Positions 41,817-49,918 of a stretch of 64,000 bases of DNA are shown here, in pieces; positions within the stretch are counted from its first letter, which is position 1; every line of letters begins with the position of its first letter. The DNA comes from Paenibacillus cellulositrophicus (lineage in GTDB: Bacteria > Bacillota > Bacilli > Paenibacillales > Paenibacillaceae), in NCBI RefSeq assembly GCF_009363095.1, contig NZ_CP045295.1, positions 5,671,001 to 5,735,000 on the forward strand. Reading direction: 5' to 3'. The notes below the pieces were generated by a model. The model did no database searches. It saw only the letters and a program-made list of their open reading frames with translations, and was not told the origin of the DNA. The translations under genes were made by a program, and so were the position numbers.

Positions 41817-44537
41817 ATGTCAACGCTAGGCATTACGAAATTGACCTGCGAATACCGCAGCGAGCCGCTTGGGCTCGGCACGGAGCGTCCCCGCTTCAGC
41901 TGGCAGCTCACGTCCGGCCGGATGCATGTACTGCAGTCGGCTTATCATCTTCAGGTGGCGGGAGAGGAAGGGGATTTTGACGGGGATCATTTGATTTGGG
42001 ATACGGGCGTCGTGGACTCGGACCAATCGGTGCTTGTCGAATATGCGGGTGCCATGCTTCAGTCCGGACAACGCTGCAGTTGGCGCGTCAAGGTGTGGGA
42101 TCAACAGGGGCAGGAGTCGGAATGGAGCGATACGTCCCATTTTGAAATGGGACTGCTGCGGACATCGGACTGGGTTGCGGACTGGATTACGCCCGAACCG
42201 GGACGGATCGATCCCCAGGTGGAGGAAGAATTCCTTCTCCGAAAAGCGTTCCGTGTGAGCAAGGACGTCCGGAAGGCACGAATATACGCGACGAGCCTTG
42301 GTTTCTATGAGCTGGAGTTGAACGGCGAGCGGGTGGGCGACTGGGCATTCACACCAGGCTGGACCAGCTACCGGCACCGGCTGCAGGTTCAGGCCTATGA
42401 CGTCACCGACCTGATCCGATCCCGGGCTGATAATGCCATCGGCGCGGCGCTGGCCAACGGATGGTATAAGGGCAATCTGGCTTGGGAGAACCATCGCAAC
42501 CTGTTCGGGGATCAGCGGGCGCTGCTGTTTCAGCTGCATCTTGAATATGCGGACGGCAGCACGGAAATCATCGGAAGCGATCCTTCCTGGAGAGCGTCGA
42601 CCGGACCGGTGCGCATGTCGGAAATTTACCATGGGGAAACGTATGATGCGCGGCTGGAGGCGGCCGGCTGGAGTCAGCCCGGGTTTGATGATGCAGACTG
42701 GGCTGGGGTGGCGAAGCTGGATCACAACAAGGACATCCTCGTCATGCAGGAAAACGAACCGGTGCGGGTCATTCAAGAATTGAAACCGGTTACAGTCCTA
42801 CGAACGCCTGAAGGAGATACCGTACTCGATATGGGGCAGAACATGGTGGGCCGCATACATATGCGCCTGAACCTGCCGGCCGGCACGGCGATTACGTTGA
42901 AGCATGCAGAGGTGCTGGACAGCCGCGGTAATTTTTACACGGGCAATCTTCGCAAGGCCAAGCAATCCGTAACGTATATCTGCAAAGGCGGCGGTGAAGA
43001 AATGTATGAGCCCCATTTCTCCTTCCAGGGCTTCCGTTATGTGAAGGTCGAGGGCTGGCCGGATGCCGAGCCGCTGAATCCGGACCGGTTTACAGGCCGT
43101 GTCATGCACACGGATATGCCGCAGACAGGGCGGTTCGAGTGCTCGCATGAGCTGTTGAATCAGCTGCAGCATAACATCGAGTGGGGCCAGCGCGGCAACT
43201 TCCTGGACATTCCCACCGATTGCCCGCAGCGCGACGAGCGGCTGGGGTGGACCGGGGACGCTCAGGTGTTTGTCCGGACCGCCGCGTTTAATTTCGGCGT
43301 GGCGCCGTTTTTCTCCAAGTGGCTGCACGACCTGAAGGTCGACCAGCGGGAGGACGGCGGCGTGCCGCACGTCATACCGCAGGTTCTCGACGATAATGCC
43401 TGCTCGTCCGCGGCTTGGGGAGATGCCGCCGTCATTTGCCCGTGGACGATCTATCTTTGTTATGGCGATAAGCGGATTCTGGAGGAGCAATATGACAGCA
43501 TGGAGGCATGGGTCGATCATATCCGCGCCCAAGGGGAGAATGAATATTTGTGGAATACCGGGTTTCATTTCGGCGACTGGTTGGCGCTTGACGCGAAGGA
43601 AGGCAGCTACGTCGGGGCGACGCCAAGGGATTTGATCGCCACCTGCTTCTATGCATATTCGACCTCCCTATTCGTAAACACCGCCGAAGTTCTCGGGCGC
43701 ACCGAGGATGCCGCCGCTTACCGCCAGCTGTACGAAAAGGTGGCCGAAGCGTTCCTGAACGAGTTCGTCACGCCGGGCGGAAGGCTGGCCGCGCATACGC
43801 AGACCGCCATGATTCTTCCGCTGATGTTCGGGCTGGTGGAAGGGGAGGTTCAGCGTCGGATGGCCGCTACGCTCGCGGAGTACGTCAGGGAACAGAACCA
43901 CCATTTGACCACCGGATTCGTCGGTACACCGTACCTGTGCCATGTGCTGACAGAGAACGGCTACCACGACCTGGCCGTGAAGCTGGCGATGCAGGAGGAT
44001 TATCCGTCTTGGCTGTATTCGGTCAAGCAGGGGGCGACCACGATCTGGGAGCATTGGGACGGTATCAAGCCGGACGGCTCGTTCTGGAGCGATGACATGA
44101 ACTCGTATAACCACTACGCCTTCGGCGCCATCGGCGACTGGCTGTACCGGGCCGTGGCAGGGCTGGATTTGAATGAAGCTGAAGGACCGGGGTACAAGCG
44201 GATCCGGCTTCGTCCCCGGACGGACTCGGCGCTGTCTTATGCCAAAGCTGCGCTGGATTCGATGTACGGCACGATCCGGAGCGAATGGAGCTTGGCGGAC
44301 GTGGACGGGGACAGCCCGCAGGCGTCCTACGAGTTCGAAATTCCGCCGAACACGACCGCTGAGGCCGAGCTGCCGGGCGCGTCGATCGCTACGACGCGGG
44401 TCAATGGGCAGCCGGCGGATGAAGCATCGGGCGTGCTGAGCGCCAGGGAAGACGGAGGCACACTGAAGCTGGAGCTGGGATCCGGCGTATACCGGGTGAC
44501 CGTCCAGCAGCCGAGTCCAGCATTGTCCGGGGCATGA
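41817..44537 (+). CDS. Alpha-L-rhamnosidase, GH78
   Basis: 906 aa, GGGAGGGAAGTCT before the ATG, no signal peptide. Domain order follows GH78: an N-terminal Ig-like domain (about 5-110, SEPLGLGTERPRFSWQL), a carbohydrate-binding jelly roll (about 140-300), a concanavalin-like domain (about 315-430), the (alpha/alpha)6 catalytic barrel (about 435-790) and a C-terminal beta domain. Active-site motifs are FLDIPTDCPQRDERLGWTGD (about 465-484), with its acidic residues, and GATTIWEHWDG (about 740-750). It releases terminal L-rhamnose from glycosides inside the cell. The divergent AraC gene is the probable regulator. No rhamnose catabolic genes are in the window. Confidence 0.93.
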   Translation: MSTLGITKLTCEYRSEPLGLGTERPRFSWQLTSGRMHVLQSAYHLQVAGEEGDFDGDHLIWDTGVVDSDQSVLVEYAGAMLQSGQRCSWRVKVWDQQGQESEWSDTSHFEMGLLRTSDWVADWITPEPGRIDPQVEEEFLLRKAFRVSKDVRKARIYATSLGFYELELNGERVGDWAFTPGWTSYRHRLQVQAYDVTDLIRSRADNAIGAALANGWYKGNLAWENHRNLFGDQRALLFQLHLEYADGSTEIIGSDPSWRASTGPVRMSEIYHGETYDARLEAAGWSQPGFDDADWAGVAKLDHNKDILVMQENEPVRVIQELKPVTVLRTPEGDTVLDMGQNMVGRIHMRLNLPAGTAITLKHAEVLDSRGNFYTGNLRKAKQSVTYICKGGGEEMYEPHFSFQGFRYVKVEGWPDAEPLNPDRFTGRVMHTDMPQTGRFECSHELLNQLQHNIEWGQRGNFLDIPTDCPQRDERLGWTGDAQVFVRTAAFNFGVAPFFSKWLHDLKVDQREDGGVPHVIPQVLDDNACSSAAWGDAAVICPWTIYLCYGDKRILEEQYDSMEAWVDHIRAQGENEYLWNTGFHFGDWLALDAKEGSYVGATPRDLIATCFYAYSTSLFVNTAEVLGRTEDAAAYRQLYEKVAEAFLNEFVTPGGRLAAHTQTAMILPLMFGLVEGEVQRRMAATLAEYVREQNHHLTTGFVGTPYLCHVLTENGYHDLAVKLAMQEDYPSWLYSVKQGATTIWEHWDGIKPDGSFWSDDMNSYNHYAFGAIGDWLYRAVAGLDLNEAEGPGYKRIRLRPRTDSALSYAKAALDSMYGTIRSEWSLADVDGDSPQASYEFEIPPNTTAEAELPGASIATTRVNGQPADEASGVLSAREDGGTLKLELGSGVYRVTVQQPSPALSGA

Positions 44538-44840
44538 GGCTAGGGCGTGCTATGGGGTGATCTATAGCGTTGAGCTTGGGACGACCAGATTGGTTCATTT
44601 ATGTCCTTGCTCCCTGTTCATATGCCATGGCTATTATGTTCGTTAAAAAGAAAGCAAGCCTCGCCGACAAGGGTCGGTGGGGCTTTTTTAGATAAAGGAG
44701 AGTACAGTTCGGAGACAATGACTTCCTTATGTCGCGTAAGAAAAACTTCCGCTGAAAGGGGCATGGCTGCTTAGAATGTGCATCGATAGACTTTTTAAGC
44801 CTGCGGCACCGGCTGTTTAGAATGTGCATCGATAGATTTT
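44538..44840. other. Gene-free gap with terminator and repeats
   Basis: About 300 bp after the rhamnosidase. It holds the terminator at 44655-44688, a diverged copy of the dispersed repeat (44738-44776) and most of a 46-bp tandem duplication. No further gene is seen. Confidence 0.6.
44655..44688 (+). terminator. Terminator after the rhamnosidase
   Basis: The stem AAGCC.C.CCGAC / GTCGG.GGGCTT with a 4-nt loop is followed by six T. Confidence 0.75.
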
Positions 44841-44856
44841 TTAAGCCTGCGGCACG
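44765..44856. repeat. 46-bp tandem duplication at the 3' end of an MFS gene
   Basis: GGCTGCTTAGAATGTGCATC starts the first unit at 44765; the second unit begins at 44811, exactly 46 nt on, with very few differences. The second unit contains the stop codon and last codons of the MFS gene (44841), so the first unit is a duplicate of the gene's tail. Confidence 0.85.
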
Positions 44857-46010
44857 GGCTCTCTCGCCAGCACGCGGCTCGTGCCAAAGATAAGCAGGGA
44901 TGCGGCGAAGCAGCAGGCCGAGAACAGGCCGACGGCCGCATACCCGCCCGATCCGGCGTACAGCAGGCCTGCAAGGGAGGCGCCGACTGTCGTGGCAGCG
45001 TTCATGGTCGCCGTAGCCGTGCTTGAAATCGTCCCCCGCAGCGACGGATTCAGGCTGTTCAGCACGCCCATAATCATCGGGAAAAGAATGCCTAAGATGA
45101 AAAAGATGGCGAAATACATGATCGACGCGGCTATGAAAGACGGCAGGTGCGGGAGCGCGGCATAGCCGATCATCAGGAGCGGCACCGCAGCGGCTACGAT
45201 CCTGGATGGCGTCCACAGGTTGTTGACATATCCGCTGACGAGACTGCCGGCCAAATTGCCCACACCGAGGAAAATCATAATCGTGCCGATTTGGTCAACG
45301 GGAAGGTGAAAGCGTTCCGCGGACCATTTGCCCAAAAAAGCGAACGCGGCATTGCTGCCCAGATGGATCAGGAAATAAGCCAGGAAGGCGCCTCTCGCTC
45401 TACCGCTTCCGAGAAGCGGTGCGTATCTGCGACAGAAGGCCTGCCGCGATGGAACGGCATTCGGTTGCGGCTTCATGGAAGGCAGGATGAAAAAGGCGGC
45501 TCCGGCAAGCAGCAGGGACAGGACTCCGATCGCGAAAAAGGGGAGGGACCAGCGTTCTGCCGCCAGCCAGCTGCCGATCGGAACCCCGAACGCTTGGGAT
45601 ACCGCGAGCCCCGCATAGGCAAGCCCCATTGCTTTGCCTTTTTTCTCTGCGGGCAGCAGCGTTTGGATGGACGCCCACACCTGCGGTGCGGCAAAAGCTG
45701 AGCTGATCCCGGCGAGCAGCCGGAACAGGCACATCATCCAGAAGTCTCCGGCCATTCCGCACAGCGCGGTGGACACCGCAAAGCCCAGCAGTCCGAGCAG
45801 CATGACCTTTTTCCGATCCAAACCGTCCGAGAGCGGGCCGGCAATCAAGGCGAAGACCGCGGCGCCAAGCGTGTAGGAGCCCATCATCCAGCCGGACATT
45901 CCCGTGGGGACGCCGTACAGGTCCTGAAGCGTCGGAATCATCGGGGAGATGAGGAAGGTATCTGTCCCGATCATAAACATGATCAGAAAAAACAACGCAG
46001 TAAGTTTCAT
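44841..46010 (-). CDS. MFS transporter, drug-efflux type (12 TM)
   Basis: 389 aa, GGAGAAGTAAAT before the ATG. Twelve hydrophobic helices. TM1 FFLIMFMIGTDTFLISPMIP carries the Asp typical of the DHA1 family. Motif A is GPLSDGLDRKKVM (about 58-70). The middle loop is ILPSMKPQPNAVPSRQAFCR. The C-terminal half begins with GAFLAYFLIHLGSNAAFAFL. It is likely a proton-coupled exporter of a small drug or metabolite. A perfect 15-bp palindrome (46080-46094) lies 70 nt before the start and may be a repressor site. The 3' end is tandemly duplicated. Confidence 0.85.
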   Translation of the reverse strand: MKLTALFFLIMFMIGTDTFLISPMIPTLQDLYGVPTGMSGWMMGSYTLGAAVFALIAGPLSDGLDRKKVMLLGLLGFAVSTALCGMAGDFWMMCLFRLLAGISSAFAAPQVWASIQTLLPAEKKGKAMGLAYAGLAVSQAFGVPIGSWLAAERWSLPFFAIGVLSLLLAGAAFFILPSMKPQPNAVPSRQAFCRRYAPLLGSGRARGAFLAYFLIHLGSNAAFAFLGKWSAERFHLPVDQIGTIMIFLGVGNLAGSLVSGYVNNLWTPSRIVAAAVPLLMIGYAALPHLPSFIAASIMYFAIFFILGILFPMIMGVLNSLNPSLRGTISSTATATMNAATTVGASLAGLLYAGSGGYAAVGLFSACCFAASLLIFGTSRVLAREPVPQA

Positions 46011-46079
46011 ATTTACTTCTCCTTTCCTTCTCCGTGGTTATGGAGAGGGTGTTCTTGCTGCCATTGTATCGCTTAATAG

Positions 46080-46094
46080 TGACAATTATTGTCA
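46080..46094 (-). promoter_or_regulatory. Palindrome TGACAAT-T-ATTGTCA upstream of the MFS gene
   Basis: Perfect 7-bp arms around one base, 70 nt before the ATG. A -10-like TACAAT (minus strand, about 46069-46064) follows it. It is a likely operator, but the cognate regulator is not identified. Confidence 0.5.
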
Positions 46095-46264
46095 TGAACT
46101 TGGAGAGTACAAAAAATATGCGGGTAGCACGAGAAGCGCCGCCGTAGCCGTAAGTTTACGGAGCTGCCCACTGAGTGAATGATATCCTCAATCTTGTTCT
46201 GTATGGAAAGGAACAGGGGGCATGCCGGCATGCCCCACCTGTTTTGAAAGACACCGCCCACGGA

Positions 46265-46750
46265 TTACGTCAAACTGACCCATTGATCCTTGCGGTACTG
46301 CTTGGCGATATAAATGATTTGGCCGATGTGATATGCGTTATGGTACAGGCTTTTTTCAATGGCCTCGATGACGGTGACGGACCGGCCCTTGATCGTGATT
46401 TCCGTCAGCAGCTGCTCTTCCCGGAGTGCGGCGATTTGTCCCAGGAACAGGCTCCAGCCATAATCCCAGCGATCCAGCAGGGCTGCGCGGTCAAGCTCTT
46501 CATGAATGAACTCCGCATCGCGGTTTCGGTCCGGTTTCTCCCCGTCGGTGGTAAACGGATCGGTCCATCGGGAAATCATATTCCCGCTCATGTGCTTGAC
46601 GATCACGGTGATACTGTTGGAACCGGGTTCCGGGGCCCAAGCAAGGGCAGAATCCTCGAGCTGCCCGATGGCAGCTTCGGCCGTGCGTTTCATTTCTTCC
46701 ATTCGGGTTTTGACCGCGCTTTGATATGTTGTGAACAGTGTTGATGTCAT
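46265..46750 (-). CDS. DUF1572 / DinB-like protein
   Basis: ATG 46750 is chosen for AAAGGAGG about 11 nt upstream; a longer frame to 46801 is less likely. 161 aa, a four-helix DinB-like bundle. It begins TLFTTYQSAVKTRMEEMKRT and has ITVIVKHMSGNMISRW (His about 52) and SLYHNAYHIGQIIYIAKQYR (about 130-149). The HxxxH there matches the metal site of the DinB superfamily. Members of DUF1572 are widespread in Bacillales with no proven activity. It stands alone. Confidence 0.82.
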   Translation of the reverse strand: MTSTLFTTYQSAVKTRMEEMKRTAEAAIGQLEDSALAWAPEPGSNSITVIVKHMSGNMISRWTDPFTTDGEKPDRNRDAEFIHEELDRAALLDRWDYGWSLFLGQIAALREEQLLTEITIKGRSVTVIEAIEKSLYHNAYHIGQIIYIAKQYRKDQWVSLT

Positions 46751-46908
46751 AGGTTGTGCCTCCTTTGGGATATCGGTCTGAAAAACAAAAATCTCATCCA
46801 TGCCTTCTCCACAGCGGTTTCATGACCGTGCTGTGTTTTCAGCATAATGAGATTTTGAGTATAAATCCAATATATATATCAAACAGTATCATCAAAATAA
46901 TTGATGAT

Positions 46909-47808
46909 TTACGATCCGACCTGGGATAGCGGCGGAGCAATCATGGCCATAAAGTTAGCCGCCGGCGCCAGAGGCTCTTCGCCAATCCGGGTGTACAGCC
47001 GGATCGGGTCCTTGACGCGCATCCCGGGAACGCGCACCTCCGCAAGCTCGCCGGATTTGAGCTCCCGGGCTACCGCAAGGGAGGGCACAAAAGAAACGCC
47101 GTATCCCGATTTGACGGCTTCAATCGTTTCATGCATCCCTTCAATGCAGATCCCGGTCCGAGGCTTCGGCACTTCGTAGGCGTCGCACAGGGAGAAGAGC
47201 TTCCTGCGGGTATAGCTGCCTTCTTCCCGGAGGATAAAGGCGGTTGCCATCAGCTCCTGGAGCGTAGTGGCGGCACCCGCTAAGGGGTGGTCCCGGTGGG
47301 CGATGAAGATCAGCTCGTCTTCCAGGAGCGTGATGTATTCCAAACCGGAATCCTTCGGACCCTCGCCGCAGATGAGCGCGATGTCCACCGAGTGGTCGAG
47401 CAGCCGCTCCATTGCGATACGGGAGCTGCCCCGGGTCAACTGGACATGCACCTTCGGATACTGCTGCTTGAAGCGGACGATCCAAGCGGGAAGCACCGTC
47501 CGGCCGGGCAGATCTGTGGAGCAGATCCGGAGGCTGCCTTCGAGCCCGATTTTGAGTGCGTTCATCTCCCGCTCCATCTCGTATTCCAGCGAAAACAGCT
47601 GCCGTGCCCGGGCAGCCAGCCGCTCGCCGGCTGGCGTCAATTGGATGGAGCGCCCCTTGGAGGCCACCAGCTTCATCCCGAGCTCCTGCTCCAGATTCCG
47701 CAGCTGGGCAGTGGCTGCGGGCTGGCTGAGCAGCAGGTTGCCTGCGGCCCGGGTCACGCTCCCCGTACTGGCCACCTCCGCGAATACGCGCAACGCGTGC
47801 AGATTCAT
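46909..47808 (-). CDS. LysR-family transcriptional regulator
   Basis: 299 aa. The N-terminal winged HTH (1-60) is canonical: MNLHALRVFAEVASTGSVTR and LLLSQPAATAQLRNLEQELG. The effector domain (about 88-295) has GSLRICSTDLPGRTVLPAWI and the pseudo-repeat GVSFVPSLAVARELKSGELA. It resembles CysL/CbbR-type LysR proteins. A typical divergent target is missing: the next gene upstream is fabH, reading toward it. The regulated genes are therefore not evident. GGTGGGAGAAGG precedes the start. Confidence 0.87.
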   Translation of the reverse strand: MNLHALRVFAEVASTGSVTRAAGNLLLSQPAATAQLRNLEQELGMKLVASKGRSIQLTPAGERLAARARQLFSLEYEMEREMNALKIGLEGSLRICSTDLPGRTVLPAWIVRFKQQYPKVHVQLTRGSSRIAMERLLDHSVDIALICGEGPKDSGLEYITLLEDELIFIAHRDHPLAGAATTLQELMATAFILREEGSYTRRKLFSLCDAYEVPKPRTGICIEGMHETIEAVKSGYGVSFVPSLAVARELKSGELAEVRVPGMRVKDPIRLYTRIGEEPLAPAANFMAMIAPPLSQVGS

Positions 47809-48014
47809 CCTTCTCCCACCTTTGTCATTGAATTGTATTCAAATCGTTTTATATTTGTAGTTGCATACCTGATCGTGACCTAATCATCGATTTTTTCAAT
47901 GAGTCGAAATGTTGCATTCATCAGATCGATGAGTTGTTCTTATTGTACTTTGCAGAATGCTGGCCGTAAAGGTCGCAGGAGAGAGGCTCATGCATATGAA
48001 TTAATGAATTTATG

Positions 48015-48047
48015 AAAAAAGGCCTCCGACATGGTCGGAAGCCTTTT
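48015..48047 (-). terminator. Terminator after fabH
   Basis: Arms AAGGCCTCCGAC and GTCGGAAGCCTT (one mismatch, 3-nt loop). Read leftward, it is followed by TTTTTT. Confidence 0.88.
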
Positions 48048-48077
48048 AAACATTTACGTCATACTCTTTGCCGCTGA

Positions 48078-49079
48078 TCAGCCGCGGGCATCCACGTCCC
48101 ATTTCAGGATCAGTCCGGCGTGGGTCAAGCCGCCGCCGAATCCGTACAGCAGCAGCGTATCTCCGTTCTGCAGCTTGCCTTCGTCCAGTCCCTGCTGGAG
48201 AGCCAACGGAATCGACACCGAAGACGTGTTGCCGTAATACTCCATGCTGGTCAGTGTCTTCTCCACGGGGATGCCGGCTTTTTCGCAGATGGATTCGACC
48301 ATGCGGAAATTGGCGCTGTGCGGAACGAACCAATTCACGTCCCCGGCCGTCATTCCTGCCTGCTCCAGCAAAGTTTCTACGCCCTGAGGCACGGTGCGCG
48401 TCGCCCATTTGTAGACTTCCCGTCCGTTTTGAACCATTTTCTCGCTCGTTAGCAGCTCCTCACCATTCATCGTTGTGGAAAGGTTCGTGCGATAGACGTG
48501 GATGCCGCCTTCGCCGTTCGTGCCCAGATGGGCCGCGATAAAGCTTGGACGCTGCTCGTCCTTCTCGACCAGAACGGCCGCGGCTCCATCGCCGAACAGG
48601 ATGCAGGTCGACCGGTCCGTATAATCTGTTACGCGGGACAGCGTCTCGGCCGCGACCACCAGAACCTTCCGGTGCAGACCGGATGTAATCAGGCCGTTGG
48701 CCATATGCAGCGCATAGGTGAAGCCAGCGCAGGTGGCGTTCAGGTCAAATGCCGCAGTGCTGGGGATGTGAAAGTACCCTTGAATTTGGCAGGCCACGCT
48801 CGGAAAAGCGTAATCCGGCGTCGTCGTCGACACGATGATGCAGTCCACGTCGGTCAAGTCCTGACCGTAGCGGTTGACCAAGTCTTCCACGGCCTTATAA
48901 GCCATTGTGGAGGAGTATTCGTTCTCACCGGCAATCCGCCGCTCCCGCATACCGGTCCGCTGGACGATCCACTCGTCGCTCGTATCCACCATTTGCTCCA
49001 AATCCGCGTTCGTCAATTTTTTTTCCGGAACATAGCTGCCAATAGCCGTAATGCGGGCTGTCGAAACCGTAAGGTTCAT
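48078..49079 (-). CDS. fabH: Beta-ketoacyl-ACP synthase III
   Basis: ATG 49079 has AGGAG 9 nt upstream; a TTG two codons earlier is too close. 333 aa. FabH condenses acetyl- or branched acyl-CoA with malonyl-ACP to start fatty-acid synthesis. The active-site triad is complete: Cys117 in LNATCAGF, His in WFVPHSANFRM (about 248) and Asn in EYYGNTSSV (about 278). The CoA-binding region DEWIVQRTGMRERRI (about 35-49) is present. The gene is alone, so it is probably an additional FabH (FabHB-like) copy. Its promoter has a clear FapR box, so malonyl-CoA level should control it. Confidence 0.92.
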   Translation of the reverse strand: MNLTVSTARITAIGSYVPEKKLTNADLEQMVDTSDEWIVQRTGMRERRIAGENEYSSTMAYKAVEDLVNRYGQDLTDVDCIIVSTTTPDYAFPSVACQIQGYFHIPSTAAFDLNATCAGFTYALHMANGLITSGLHRKVLVVAAETLSRVTDYTDRSTCILFGDGAAAVLVEKDEQRPSFIAAHLGTNGEGGIHVYRTNLSTTMNGEELLTSEKMVQNGREVYKWATRTVPQGVETLLEQAGMTAGDVNWFVPHSANFRMVESICEKAGIPVEKTLTSMEYYGNTSSVSIPLALQQGLDEGKLQNGDTLLLYGFGGGLTHAGLILKWDVDARG

Positions 49080-49181
49080 GATCAATCGCTCCTTTAATAG
49101 AAATTTGAGTTCTTTAGGGTGTAAGGGATGGGGTGTATATTGGGAAATATAAAAAATGAGGCCAATTTTTTGATATCAAGT

Positions 49182-49227
49182 ATTAGTATCTGGTACTAAT
49201 TATAGAGATAAATGGGGGAGAGGTCAA
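49182..49227 (-). promoter_or_regulatory. fabH promoter overlapped by a FapR-type box
   Basis: Reading leftward: -35 TTGACC (49227-49222), exactly 17 nt, perfect -10 TATAAT (49204-49199), then the palindrome ATTAGTA-n5-TACTAAT (49200-49182) overlapping the -10. The sequence agrees with the FapR operator of Bacillus lipid genes. FapR bound here would block open-complex formation until malonyl-CoA releases it. Confidence 0.85.
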
Positions 49228-49228
49228 T

Positions 49229-49408
49229 AGGGGCTGTGTGTTGTCATAATTGGTGATAATATTTTCAAAATTAATGAGAAATATTTTCGCAATTAATGAG
49301 AAAATGAATAAATATACATAAATTTGTATAAAAAAATCAAAAAAACCGCCATTAGGCGGTCCTCTTAATCAATTCAGCTTTATTAAGCGTTCAACAAATT
49401 AATGATTA
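49229..49408. repeat. Repeat element copy A (truncated)
   Basis: It begins inside the hairpin arm TGTGTGTTGTCAT and contains two to three units of a 22-bp motif (AATTAATGAGAAATATTTTC). Then comes the stem CCGCC-ATTA-GGCGG, and then the last seven codons (ERLIKLN, minus strand) of the small gene seen whole in copy C. Similarity to B and C stops after about 49408. The left flank and left hairpin arm are missing. Confidence 0.8.
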
Positions 49409-49584
49409 GAACAACTCTCTATCACCGGGGAAGGAAAGTCGAAGGGCAGAATAACCAAGATGTGGCAAACTACAAACGTTTCTTTATTGCAAGAATAACC
49501 CTATTGTAAATTCAGGTATGACTAGTGAAAGACCTTCTATGAAGAATCTATCATGTAGTGTTTTTTATGCAACTGCTTTATCAA

Positions 49585-49627
49585 AAAACAAAGGTCCTGG
49601 CGATGGTGCCGAGGACTTTTGTTTTTT
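49585..49627 (+). terminator. Orphan intrinsic terminator
   Basis: Arms AAAACAAAGGTCCT and AGGACTTTTGTTTT with a 13-nt loop and T-run. No intact gene precedes it, so it is probably left over from a deleted gene. The remaining gap (49628-49918) shows no convincing gene. Confidence 0.7.
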
Positions 49628-49918
49628 GTACATTGGAATATCCCTGTTTCGTATCAGCGGTGATATTAATAGGCAATGATTCAACATAATCGGGCTACCG
49701 GCTTTGAAATGAATTCATACATAATAAAGGGGCAATCATACTTATGGTACAGCAGTATAATGCAGTGTCGGCAAGCTGAATTTTCTTCTGCGATGGCGCT
49801 GAGAAGGACTTACCTGCTTGCTCTCTGAAGCGCGAGATGACAGAGTGCGGACTGTCATTGAACGTATGGATAGGCCAAATCTATTGATAAATAAAATTAT
49901 AAAAATGGAGGAGTTTAT

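Noticed and set aside
44765..44856. Possible attachment site of a mobile element
   Set aside because: The two 46-bp units are contiguous, with nothing inserted between them and no integrase or tRNA gene nearby.
44599..45216. 205-codon minus-strand frame overlapping the MFS gene
   Set aside because: It overlaps the MFS gene in another frame and runs through the terminator and tandem repeat; not coding.
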